From contig NC_134999.1 in NCBI RefSeq assembly GCF_051020985.1, positions 30,971,160-31,035,159 on the forward strand: 64,000 bases of DNA. The letters are read 5' to 3'. Made by a program: the position numbers and the translations under genes. The notes below the pieces were generated by a model. The model had not been told where the DNA came from. It was given only the letters and a program-made list of their open reading frames with translations, and made no database searches. Below are positions 33,701 through 45,530 of this stretch, in pieces. How positions within the stretch are numbered: the stretch's first letter is position 1; each line of letters starts with the position of its first letter. Source of the DNA: Nomia melanderi (Eukaryota > Arthropoda > Insecta > Hymenoptera > Halictidae).

Positions 33701-36114
33701 AAGGGAGATCTGGGTAATGGGAGCTGAGGAATTCTGGTTTCCGCTAGGGCGCTCTCGTCTGCGCGGTGCAGTCTGCGGTGAGTTGGCTTTGCGGCGGGGA
33801 GAGTGGTGTTTGAGGATTGAGTTTTGTTTGGGAGATAGGTTTAATACTGTTTCTCGAGGAACGTTGAGACAATGAATTAATCGGATGCGATAAGTTTTTG
33901 AGGTATTTAAGCATGCGTGTGGATTGCGATCGCATAGAATTGATTTATCGATCTCTGTGTGCTAATGGAATGCTAAAAACTGAACTGATATGAATGTACA
34001 TCTACCTGTGAATCGTCTGAATCAAGCAAAAATTGTTCAAACCGATCGAAGTCGGTTAATCCCTTGTCTTATAATATCGTTTCAAACTCATGATGAACAT
34101 TTCCAACTGAATTGAACATTCATAAATGTTACTCAGTTCTTCCGAGTGTAAATTAAATATTGTTGTCCTCAATTACCACACTTTATAGAAAACGTAGGTA
34201 TAGATTTCTTCCCTATTTAATACATTATTAATAAGACAACAGATGTATCGATCATAGTTGACAAAATCATAGGGCAAAAGGTTAACTGCCGAAGACATTA
34301 GGGTGCCTATATTTATTCGATGTGTCGACGATCGCTTTTTTTCGCAGACGGCGCTAAAAATCGAAAGCTGAACACACGAAGGAAATAAAAACACACAGCT
34401 GCGTGCATACTTGTCGGGCGACAAGCGATCGATGGATCCGTGACTTTGAGCATATTTAGCCGTCGGGTTGGCACGTCTGCCTACCAACTACGTACGTAGA
34501 CGCGGAGTGTCGTGGCTGGCGTGTCGGTATGACAACCCAGACAACACGTCCACGGAATACGAAAACGTTGTCCTTCTTGCGAACAGTGGGCAGAAACTTC
34601 GACGTCGTTCACCGTTTTCTTTCACCGTGTGAATCGTATCTTTTGAACGGTTCGAACCGCGTCCCTTATGCCGAGAAATTTAATGAACCAGTCGGTGTCA
34701 ATTTTAGATTTCCAGGTTCATTCAAAATCGCAGTGTTCTGTGTTCATTTTAGATACAGAGATTCAATTTTCGATTGCTTTATAGATTATTGCGTTTCTTC
34801 TCGATTCTTGATTTTGAAATTCTTAAAAAATTGGAGCTTCCGTTGTCAACTTTTAATTTAGAATTGTTCATAAAATTAGGGTGTTTTCTGGCAATCTTTT
34901 ATGTAGGTGTTTTTTCAAAATTAGCGTTCTTTGTTAATTTTTAATGAACAAACTTTCAAAATTCGCGAATAAAAGTAAAGCTTTTGTAGAATTAAAAACA
35001 CAAAACGTTCGTCCGTTTTAAATTATGTTTAATCCATGGACTATTAATTCTGCGCGTTGAATTGAAATTTCTATATCATTTCAGTTTCGCAATCCTCGAC
35101 AAGAAAAATATAACTCTGCGTGGAAATTAGAAAATAAGTTATAACAGAAAATGTTGAATGCGAGAATAACGTTCGGAATATTCATAGAATTTTCATTTAA
35201 TCGTGAGCATTCGTGCGCATAGTGCATTTCTAGAACGATGAAAGTTTCACTGATCACTATGAAGAAATTTAGATTCTGGAACTAGTTAGTATAAATGAGT
35301 TAGATAAACATTTACATGTTTACGTATTTATATACGATGTTATTAGCAAAAGACCAAAGCAATTATCAAACGTAACCTTTAAAATATCACTGATAAGACT
35401 ATTTGCTTCTACCCCTATTGCGTAAGCAACAAACAAGAAAGTTACGAAACTTCTTTTAAAGCGTTACATGAATTCAATGAACTTCCTTTATTGTAATAAT
35501 GCTTCGTTATATGCAATAATTGCATACAATTATTTCAATGTCATTGTTTTTTCCATATCCAACCAAGAAAATCATCGCTATTACATCAGAACCACCAAAA
35601 ACGATCGCTCACGCATTAAACCATTAGAAACCATTTAAAAAATCACTTATCAAAATCCTCAGTCTCAATTCCACAAAATCATTCACTCCGAACACAACAC
35701 CTTCCGCGTGAACATCAAATTTATCACACGATCATCTAACATTTTTACTCCGTCCGCAAACAACAAGCCGACACCATCAACTCAAAAACCAGGAAGCGAT
35801 CCGCGAATCTTTCTCACCCGTCGGAATCGTTTCCCCGGCGACCGTACATTCAATCATCCGGCCGATAACGATCTCCGCTCGATTTCTCCGGGTGTAACAT
35901 CGGCGAGATTGGTAAAGTGGTCCGATAAAAATTCCCCAAGACAGAACTTCGATCGGCCGTATGCGTAGCCGCGGCTGCCCCGACAACGATCTCGCGATTA
36001 AGAGCGACTTCCGTCGGGCATGCGTTCTTTGTATATTCGTCGATGAATCTCATGAGCACCACGAAACATACTAAATCATTCCGTAAGCAAGGTCGTTTTT
36101 ATGCTAACTTTTAG
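33701..36114. other. AT-rich stretch with GC patches
   Basis: GC-richer patches lie at about 34320-34720 and 35760-36050. Open frames (34173-34487 minus, 34529-34861 plus, 35708-35968 plus) are unrecognised. A tRNA-like B-box word at 34649 was rejected. Confidence 0.55.
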
Positions 36115-36704
36115 TTCAACCGTTTGAGTGCCAAACGGCGCGATCGCGCTTCTCCGTTGCACTGCCTAAAAGTGTCAGCCTATCGGTTCGCAGAATCAAA
36201 TTAAGTTTATTTATTTGACTTCCTTCTGATTATTTATTTTTTTTGTTACTTGCTTGAAAGTCGGAAAATGGAATGATAGCAATATTTAAAGTTTTTTTAT
36301 GTTGAAATAGAAAGCATTTTTTTCCATCGAGTTATACAAATATATTTTGAGAAGTTTCTACGCAATTCATCTCGATTGTTAGTCATCCGATTGAACCAAA
36401 TCTTTAAATTGTACCCTGAAATATACCTATACTATCATCTGAACTGTTACTCGGTGAATTAACTTCTTGCCCTGTGATTTAATTTCGCGATTGCACCAGT
36501 CAAAATTATTGATCGTTAATGACGTACCAGTAAAACAATGAATTTCATGCTCTTTCTATTTCTACAATCACTGTAAACATAGACATATAATTGAACTTCA
36601 TCAATTAAAAGTTTTCTGTATTTCAAAAAATTTCGTCTGCTAAGGTTTAAACCATATTAGACTTCACCACGAGTCTGACAGGATATTCCACGATAAAGGG
36701 TTAA
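36115..36704. mobile_element. TTAA element A, about 590 bp
   Basis: The left end TTCAACCGTTTGAGTGCC matches the left end of the inner element at 25642 with an extra C in the TTAA. The right end AAAGGGTTAA reads inward TTAACCCTTT. The interior shares GATCGCGCTTCTCC-TTGCACTGCCTAAAAG with the 20.75-21.1 kb duplication and AGAATCAAATTAAGTTTAT with 21.55 kb. No open frame. Confidence 0.55.
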
Positions 36705-36917
36705 CCCTTCGAGTGCCAACATCGCTATGAACGACACTGAAAATTTTTCCCAAAAGCGCTAGCGTCGTTTAGCGACTCTATCTTTGATAAATATAATCAT
36801 CAATGGAATTTTTCATATTTTCTGTTATTTTCTCTTTATCTGTACCTCAGATTATACATTATGATATAAGGTTTTCTCATATTTATTCAATTTACAAATA
36901 GCACCGAAAGGGTTGAA
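36701..36917. mobile_element. TTAA element B, abutting element A
   Basis: The left end TTAACCCTTCGAGTGCC (36701) and the right end GCACCGAAAGGGTTGAA (to 36917) form inverted ends. The TTAA at 36701-36704 is shared with the right border of element A. About 217 bp, non-coding. Confidence 0.55.
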
Positions 36918-37966
36918 TTAAACAGTCGAAGTTCAATCGTAATCCACATTCTTCAAAAATTCCCAAAAATACGAAAGAGCATCCAGACCGTGCCGATGCT
37001 CTCACGCGTGTCTAGCAATGCGAACGTGTCCAAATACTTATGCACGACGGTGTAAGTTGTCGTCACCGGTCCCATGCGAGCGTGCCCCGTAAAAATCGTT
37101 ATCTGACCGTCGGGCGCAGCGTCATTTGCATTTTCATAGGGCCGCGAGGTGTAGTTCACGGCTCGTTAGATCGGCACCGTGGCTACGGGAGCTATCTGCA
37201 CGCGCTTCGACACATTTCACGCATCTTATTCCGCTCGTTAAAGTCGCCGAGCGCGAATTCGACCGCGGCCGGCGCATACCGGAAGAGAACCGGGCAACCG
37301 TCTCCTCCGGGTCGAAATATTGTAGCGCGGTTCTCATTAACGGAGAGCTTCGCGGCTGATTGGAGCGTGCGGGCGAATTTTTAATTACGGCGCTTGTTAG
37401 AGCGAGAGAAATGGTCCCGTGAAACGTTCGACCAGGGTGGTTTCCTTCGTCGACGATGCACGCATCGGAATGCGGCTAGAATGTTACCTCGGGCCGTTTT
37501 TTGCTCATTTTTCGCGAACCAGACCCGCGCCCCTTTTTCTTGAACCATTTTATACCCCTCGGTTATTCTTTCGAGTTAATTGACTGCGTTGACAATGGAT
37601 AAATTGCTCCGTTAAACCCTCCATTTTAAGCGTAACGGTAAAAATCTGCCGGATTCGCGAGAAGGTTTGAGCAGATTACATTGAGGATGACATTTATGGA
37701 CCTCTAAACGAGTAGAGATTGATGGAGATGCATGCAAGATGTCTAATTCTAATTTATTATTGAAAGTTAGGTGTAAATTACTTGTATGAAAGCCTAAGTT
37801 CTTTAAGATGAAAGATTAATGAATTTTTGATGTTTATTACTCATTACTCATCGAAAACTGGAAATCATCGGTCGAACTGTAAATAAGTTATACGATGTTC
37901 CTAGAGAAAGTACTCTGTCTCTAAAATACAAAACTGAAAACTTTCCAATTGTTTCGCACCATTACA
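36918..37966. other. GC island then AT-rich spacer
   Basis: CpG-rich from about 36960 to 37660 with overlapping frames on both strands, none recognised; AT-rich afterwards. Confidence 0.5.
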
Positions 37967-38410
37967 TTTCAATTCCAATATTAACTCCAAAATGATAAAA
38001 ATAACAAAGCCTTCCATTCGACAAAATGCATACAATCTGCAATTATCGTTGACCTCTCCAACCACAATACACATCTCCAAACGACAAGCACTCGTCCACA
38101 AATCCCCTTAAAAGCCCCCAGCAACCCCACAAACTTGCAAATAATCCTACGAAAAATTCCCACGAGAAACTTTCCCAAGCGAGCTGTTTTCAATTCTAAT
38201 GTTAACTCCAAAATGATAAAAATAACAAAACCTTCCATTCAAAAAAATGCATACAATCTGCAATTATCGTTGACCTTTCCAACCACAATGCACATCTCCA
38301 AACGACAAGTACGCGTCCACAAATCCCCTTAAAAGCCCCCAGCAACCCCACAAACTTGCAAATAATCCTACGAAAAATTCCCACGAAAAAACTTTCCCAA
38401 GCGAGCTGTT
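37967..38410 (+). repeat. Tandem duplication, unit 221 bp
   Basis: Copy 1 is 37967-38187 and copy 2 is 38188-38410, in direct orientation and nearly identical by eye (a handful of substitutions plus one extra A run base). The minus-strand open frames here simply repeat across the two units, which explains their similar peptides (GKFLVGIFRRIICKF and its twin). The high identity suggests a recent event. Confidence 0.9.
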
Positions 38411-39200
38411 CGAGGAACGCGTTTCCATCGTTAGCACCTCGCGACAATCAAATCGTCCGAGCTTGCTCCGGTCCGGCGAGTCCACGGCAATTACGCGCGA
38501 AGCCTCGCCATCTGTCGTGCGCGCGTGATTCCCGGAGCAATCTCGTAGCCGATCCCCGTCCGTTTTATCAAGCTGGCCGTCTTCCCATTCCGATAGCTCG
38601 TTATCGACAGTTTCTCATGGCCGGGGCAGATAATGGCGTCAGGTAGACACGCGCTTTCTTCGCGCGCCGGGCGCCCGTTTCCGGCCGAAAGATAAACGCG
38701 TGCCGTGCACGGAAGACATTCAACAATTCGCTGGGGCAATTAAGTGACGTGACTCGCCCGATTCGTGTGGTATGGAAACGTCATGCCGCGATTAAGGAGT
38801 CGTTCTCTCCCCCCACACGGCCGCCCGAGACACCTGTAGGAACGACCCGAGCGGCGCGCCGGGAACGGTACGCAAGCGTGATCGCGCGAGCGAGTGAGCT
38901 AGCGAGCGGGCGCATGCCGTTCCGACGGAACGAACACCAGGTTTACTGTCATTCATCGCCCCGACCGGGAATCCTTTCAACCTGCGCTCGTTTGGGGGGA
39001 CAATGAATCAATTTGAGTGAATGGGGTGTCGTAAAATGTCCACGAGGTGTAACTCGGTGCGACGCCGTTTGAGTCGGGTACGCAGGCGTCAATTTGCTTC
39101 GGATTTATTTGAATCGCCACGACCCTTGAGCGATGGAGTTGCCGGGCTGAGTGGAAAATTGGATTTGTTCTTTGGTGAGCCGGTTTGAGGAGGTTTGAGA
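38411..39200. other. GC island
   Basis: CpG-rich with overlapping open frames on both strands, none recognised. Confidence 0.5.
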
Positions 39201-39700
39201 CGTGTAGTGTTTGTTGCTGGAATGGAGACTTTTTGAGATTGTCTTTGTAGGTCGTTTCGATGAAGAGGAAGGGTTCTTGTAGTAGAAAGTATAATAGAAA
39301 TATTATAGTATTTGTTTTTGGATGAAGTTCCATTGGTATTCCTGTTCTGAAATTTTAATAAGTATCATTATTCGAATGAAACTTTGACTAAAACTAGTAG
39401 GCAGCTCAACAGTAGCAGTTCAAGTTTAAATATCACCAAACTTCATGCAGTCCAAGTGCGATAATTTCAATCTATATACAAATGGTTACCGAGCATCACG
39501 AAAGAATTTCCAAAGAAATCCCAAAAAAACTCCAGCACAATGCCCTAAGCCCAACAGAGCCAGATCAACACCGGGGGCAGTTTCTCAGAAGGAATAAACA
39601 AAACGATCGAGCTCCACGTAAACCCAAACATCTTGCCCAGAATCCGACGACAGAATGCCAGCTAATTTCGCAAAATTCGCTTCCATGGAAACTAATAGCC
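39201..39700. other. AT-rich spacer
   Basis: Nothing recognisable beyond short open frames. Confidence 0.5.
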
Positions 39701-40560
39701 TAGCCATTACGAAGGAAGCGGTAGCCGCCTGAAAATTGCGCCGCGAGGATTCCTAATCACGTTTCCCAGAGACAAAGCGTCGCGTCGGCCGTAGGAAAGA
39801 CGAAAAGGGGATGGCAGGGAAATGACCGAAGGGAAGAACGACGAAGACGGAGCACAGTCGGGGCAAGGTGAAACGAGAAAAAGTGGCAGACCACGCAGTG
39901 CCCGAGGTGGGAACAAAAGCCACACTTTCTTCAGTTTCTTCCCTCCCTCCGCCTCATCTTCTTCTCCTATGTCTATGGAGAGAGGCTTTCGGCTCGCCAC
40001 GTACAGGGATCGCTGCCCGGTTCATTATTGTGACTTCTTGCACGTATGAAAAACCACAAACCACCGACGTTATTTCGCGGCTGCGAACACGAAGGGTCTC
40101 CCTTTCCACGAAGCCCAAACCACGTAATGCCTGGACCCCTTTTCTCGTCCCTCTCCTCAACCCCCTCTTACTAGTCCACGGCTTGTGTCCCTTGGTTTGA
40201 TCCCCACTGTCTGACGATTACGCCACCGCCCGGACCCCGAATCAGCTTCTCGTTTGATCGACAGTTGCCCGATCGAGTTCGCGGATCCTGTGATCATTAC
40301 GGTGTCACTTATCGAAGGAAAGGGTCGACGGTAGACCGGACGAGGGGAAAAAAAATTGGCTCCGACTCGCGTGGCCGGCAGATAGCTTCGAGAACTCGAT
40401 AATGGCCGCGGGACCAGAAAACGGTGGCGTGTTCCACGGGTCTTATTGTCGGATCTTCGGGGGGGACTTTGATAGCTGGATATAATTTTACCCTGAATTT
40501 CTTGCGTTTCAGGTAATTGGGTCGATTGAGAGATTTGAGCGAACAAACGGTTGGTGTTAT
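39701..40560. other. GC island
   Basis: CpG-rich. A weak plus-strand combined junction GCGTTTCAG/GTAATT lies at 40512/40513. Open frames up to 129 codons on the minus strand (40157-40546) lack an ATG and are not recognised. Confidence 0.5.
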
Positions 40561-41528
40561 TTGGAGGACTTTTTGTGGTCCCAGTTTGATTGCTGCTGTT
40601 AATAGTTTCGTAAAAAGGCTTGCAGGAAATTGAATAAAATGATTTCGCTGTCTGATGAGTTGGCGCTTGGATTGTTACGGATTGTTTCGTGCCGTTGTTC
40701 GAATGATTTGGTCGATGAAAAATGTTGCTTGGTGCTATTAATAATTGGATGAAAGTTTTGTATGTTGTATTCGTTGTTTATATGCTTTGAAAATGATATG
40801 TAAACTGTGAAGTTCTATATTCTACGAAAGTTTTAATCTTTCATGTAAATCTTTATAAGTTATACGTGTACCTATTTAAATCTACATATTTTATAATTTG
40901 AAATTAATACTCATTTTTAATTCTTTAACGTGAGATATTGGTGTTTGTGCAAATTTCTACAATCACTTTTAAATTCAAAGCTGAACAGTATTCTTTTCGA
41001 GGAATATTCCTTTTTCCACCCAAACATTCTGCAATCCATAATCATCAGCGTTCGATCGCTTAACAAAGTAGCATATCGCGTGTTCACATTCATTCTGAGT
41101 ATATCCGTTGATCAAGCCGCAATCGTGATGCTCAACTAGCTTACATAACATCAAGGAAAATTGTCCTCTTGCGGTGAACAGTGAAGCACTACACTGAATG
41201 GTAAAGGCGGTTCCAACAACAGAGAAAAACGAACAGGTTTTGCTTCAACCCTTTATCATACGACTTTCATGCATATACGAAAGAAATAAGATATTACTTT
41301 CTAGAATCAACCCCTAACTATCAAGCTAAAATCTCAGAGATTCCATGGATCTTCTTTAGTAAAAAAATAATATAATTACATTATGTAACAAAAATAGAAC
41401 AATCTAGTGATATCACTTGTTCCAATACGCACACTAAAATCACTTAAATACTTCTTTATTCATTAAAAACTGTCAATATCATGCTATACAAACAACAACG
41501 ATTATAATATTGAAATTCGCCTCGACAA
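40561..41528. other. AT-rich stretch
   Basis: A 69-codon plus frame (40930-41139) is unrecognised. TTCAACCCTTTATC near 41245 resembles a TTAA-element end but has no partner. Nothing else is seen. Confidence 0.55.
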
Positions 41529-41701
41529 TTGACACGTTCACTCTCAATGATATTCACCAATGACCAAAAATGTTATAACTAGATAACAGTGTATCATACG
41601 AATTCTGATACAAAATAATTAATATTTATTCCCATTGATCACCACCACGAAAGAATGAGTAACATATAACCTCAAAATATTCGTAACAGTGAATGTGTTA
41701 A
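41529..41701. mobile_element. Short TTAA-type MITE, about 173 bp
   Basis: The left end TTGACACGTTCACTCTC and the right end, read inward TTAACACATTCACTGTT, form terminal inverted repeats; the border is TTAA on the right (41698-41701) and TTGA on the left. The interior also has partial inverted symmetry (CAATGATATTCACC). No coding capacity. Confidence 0.5.
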
Positions 41702-42240
41702 GGATTAAATCGAGCTAAATACGCTCACCGCCATAGGGCGAAGGGTCAAAAGTGCAATTTCCAAACTCATCGGCGGCTGTGTCGACCGGCGGAACGAGTT
41801 TTCCTCTAACTGGCAACCGTCGCGTCCCGGGAGGAGCCCGCTGAATGGATCGGCGTGTGGTCGCGGAATCGTTTCGCCTCCATTGTCAAGCTGACAGTAC
41901 ATAAAGTGAGTTTCTAACTGCCGCGAACCGATCGCGGGCAGCCTCTCGCCCACGTATCGCGGCCACCTTGTCATGTTTAATTTGTCCAGGAACCCGACAA
42001 CCGGCGGACGCGTGATTCGATAGTTTGTCTCGGGGCACGCGATCGTCGCTCGCGATAAACGTCAACGTCCGCCGCGATTTTCTGCGATCGAGAGATCCGG
42101 AACTAGGAGCCGGGCACCAGCGATACGCGTTTCTGGGTAGATGCTGCTGATAGCCGAAGTTTCGTTGGGAACGATGCATCGGGTGCTGTCTACGAACGGG
42201 CCAACACGTTTGATCGTGCTGTCTTAGGGTATTTCGCTGT
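41702..42240. other. GC island
   Basis: CpG-rich; two overlapping minus frames (41705-41974, 41886-42179) are not recognised. Confidence 0.5.
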
Positions 42241-42640
42241 CCTCAATGCTTATTTGAGTTGAACAGAATTGGAAACTGTGGATGTGTAATTTTATTCAGG
42301 TAATTATTGAAATAATATGTTTGTTTTATTCTTTACTTTCTTGATTTTGCCGTCGTTAATGTTATTCGAGTTGAATGGTAAATTATTTTAATATTGTTTT
42401 ACCTGGGATTGGATGATCTATAGGAATTTCTATTTCAAGATTGAATGTTTTATGTGTATCAGTGTATTTGTACGCTTATTATATACGAAATCTATTTATT
42501 TGATATTTGATATTATTTAAAAAGGCAAGGTTTTCATTCTTTTCTTAAACCATAATTCTATGATAGCTAATAGCTTAGTGTACGACTCATTCTGTCCCAA
42601 TATTGTACAAAATGAATTGACCCTATCATATAGTAGATGA
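42241..42640. other. AT-rich spacer
   Basis: A weak plus-strand combined junction TTTTATTCAG/GTAATT lies at 42299/42300. Nothing else is seen. Confidence 0.5.
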
Positions 42641-43260
42641 CGCAAGTTCCAATAAAACATACGAAGAGGCAGACGCACGTCAGTCTCTTCGAATGGAACG
42701 ACCGAGCCAAGAAGACACCAAAAATGGCCGCCGAATCGTAACCACCAGACTACCCTGACCCACAGAGAGCCGGCGTCGCAGCCAGTCGCGGACGCGTCGG
42801 AACAATAATACGCGCGTTGCGATGGTGTAACTCAATTCCGATGCTGTCAGAAACAATGAAAACGAAACGAACCGGTGGAAACGATAAAGCCAGCTGCTTT
42901 GTGGTCCATAAATATGTCAATTGCCGGTGGTAGCCTGCAAGGGCCGCAACGGCGACGAGAAGAATCGCGTTTGTATTTTGAGCGACAGCCAATATTTAAC
43001 TCCGGCAATGGCGATCCGTGCAACCAGGACAGCTACGACCCGAGGGGGCTACCGAAGACAAGTCTCGTGTTCCCTGACGTAAAGTGAAGGTCGAGGATAA
43101 CCGCGGTGGCTCTCGCGAAGTCGGACCTACGAGGCCCTACATGGCGCTTTCTCCTGTAGGGAGACTTTGACAGCGATCGTGATTCTGGGAAGCCGATCGG
43201 AAGCATTCTATCGATGCACTGTACGCAACGTTAAACGCCCGTAACTGGATTTAGCTTATT
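42641..43260. other. GC island
   Basis: Overlapping frames on both strands at 42750-43087, not recognised. Confidence 0.5.
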
Positions 43261-43690
43261 TCGCTGAATCGTGAACGACCACTTTCGAATAATAAGTAGT
43301 AGACACTCTGATTTATATGGTTTGTATAATTGAAATAAGAATACTAAATATAACGTTAAATATTATACAATTTCTCTTATTCTTTGTTCGATAAATATTG
43401 TATGAAAATGCACCTACGTTTGAGAAGAAAACAAGAACAATGTAATAGAACATTATATTGAATAATGGAAACAAGGAAAATATTGTTCAATCTTTTCCCT
43501 CGCGATTCATTTAAGAATTCTGATTCAATACTTCATACGAAACAGTTGAATTACTTATTAAATACTTAAAGTATTAATAATCTACTATATAAATAAAGCA
43601 TCCTTTTTCTTTTCGCATCACAACGTAATTACAATTTTTGACTATTCTTGCCTCGTATTTCCTATAAAAATTGATTTCTACGCTAACAGC
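43261..43690. other. AT-rich spacer
   Basis: Nothing recognisable. Confidence 0.6.
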
Positions 43691-44420
43691 GAACATCCCC
43701 TAACAAGTCAGAACCAAACACCCCGCCGAAATGATTGTCCGACAGCCAGGAACCGTTTCGGTTCAAGGTGTATTCAGTCGGCGGCTCGATTAATCATCGA
43801 GAATCGCGAAACCCGGTGTCCAGGTTTACATTGTGTCAGCCGGGGACGAACATTAATCCCATTAGCGGACCGGCGACAAAGAGTGGCGTTCGTCCGCGGC
43901 ATCCGCCATTACCGCGGCATTATATCATGACGGATTCGTTCCGCGGGATCGCCGCTGTCACCGAATCGCAACACGGTGCGCCGGGGATACCGGTTAACGA
44001 ACAGGCATCAGCCAGCCGGAAGATAATGTATTCCCCGTGAAAAAGCCGCTGATTGCCGACGCTATTGTGCGGCAAGCGATGCACTTTGCGTCCAGGCAAC
44101 GCGACGCGACGCGACGCGGAACGTCGGTTCATCATTTCCGATACGTCAGCAGTTGGATCCCGGGACCGTTTCCACAGTACCCTTTCCTTTCTCGTTTTTC
44201 CCTTCGACGAATGACGAGCCTTGTAAGCGCAGTGTACATGACTGATTGGGGAACTGCTTCCTCGGACGGCTGACGGAGTTTTCTCTGTCTCCCGCAGATA
44301 AATATTGTGAAACCCTACGTCAAACCTCGCGGAATTGTCTAGCGTCACGGTTGACAGGAATAAGTCGGGAACGAGGAGAATTGGACGCGATGAAATTATA
44401 GCTAGTCGAGATTGATTAAG
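43691..44420. other. GC island with GCGAC microsatellite
   Basis: A (GCGAC)4 repeat lies at 44099-44118. A strong plus-strand acceptor-like TCTCTGTCTCCCGCAG ends at 44297, followed by a short open stretch with no recognisable content. The 180-codon minus frame (43920-44462) is not recognised. Confidence 0.5.
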
Positions 44421-45530
44421 TGTTTGGAGAGTTGATAGGGTGAGGCACAAAATTTGAGGCATTTTTGTTGGAGAATGGGATCTGGTTTCTTAAGTTCGAT
44501 ATTTTTGTAGACACAATGTCACTCCTTGATTTTGTCGATTTGTGGATAAAATTTGGAATTATAGTTTTCTATCGGTTTTGTCGAGATGATTGAGAATTAA
44601 GGACGTGAACAGGGGTTCTTAGAATATGGAATGAAAAATTGTTTAAAATTCCAACTTTCAAAATTGAATCGTCAGCAATTTCGAAATATCTTCAATGCTT
44701 CAACTTTCTAAACTGCAATTTGCAACTTTCAACAATTCGGGAACGTGGGATCTACAATCTATTAGCAATATTCAAGCGAAACATCCGACGATCACACGTT
44801 AAATCTGAGGATATTTATTAAACACCCCCCAAAAAGACGCCTAACAAATTTAATTCGGTTTTAATAAAAATTTAAGTGGCATCTATCGGCTCAGATAATT
44901 ACGCAAACCGCGTCTGGTCGGCGAAAAAGCGAGCAACGCGTAGGCCGCGAAAATAATTGAACGATCCGGCTGGGCAGCGAGTTTCCGAGTCGCGCAATAA
45001 ATAAATATCGTTGTATTATACGAAGACGGTAGTCGACGAAGCAATTTCGCAAAGAGGAAGAAAAAATCACCGGGGACCCTCTTAATTAGAAGCGGCCGAC
45101 GAACAACCGAGCCCGATTCGCCGAGATAAGGCCGAGTCGGAAATTTCGGCGTCTAAGTGGCCGCCTATTCGCTACCGACAGCTTCCGAGGGCTCCTAATT
45201 GTCAAGATCGAGAGCCGTAATTACACGCTTCGACATTCGTTCCTTCGGCTCACTTAAGACACCCTAAACTCCCGGGAATTCGTTTTTATGGCGTGGCCGG
45301 CCGAACGTATCGCCCGGCTCCTCTCGCTTGTCGGAAACTTTCGAGGTGACACTGATAAGCGGACGATAACGGAGGTGTTCGCGGGAAAAGCCGTCATCCG
45401 GAAGGCGATTAAGGCGAATCACTGCTCCCAGACATGAAACGAGAAATGGTTCTTCAACGGCTCGACGACGACAACGTCGGACAGTCTGTTAAAGGCTGGA
45501 GTCGGATCATTTGCGATCTATGATGAATTT
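44421..45530. other. AT-rich spacer then GC island
   Basis: CpG-rich at about 44880-45520. No open frame above background and no repeat. Confidence 0.55.

Noticed and set aside
34649..34658. GGTTCGAACC resembles a tRNA B box
   Set aside because: No A box or cloverleaf pairing is visible upstream.
37901..38485. Minus-strand frames with repeated KFVGLLGAFKGICGR peptide
   Set aside because: Explained by the 221-bp tandem duplication, not by a protein repeat.
40505..40520. Plus-strand ratchet-like junctions at 40512, 42299 and 26425
   Set aside because: Pyrimidine tracts are short and the donor halves (GTAATT, GTGAAA) are poor matches, unlike the minus-strand site at 9034.
43920..44462. Minus-strand open frame of 180 codons
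   Set aside because: No recognisable domain; overlapping plus frames are open as well; composition follows the GC island.
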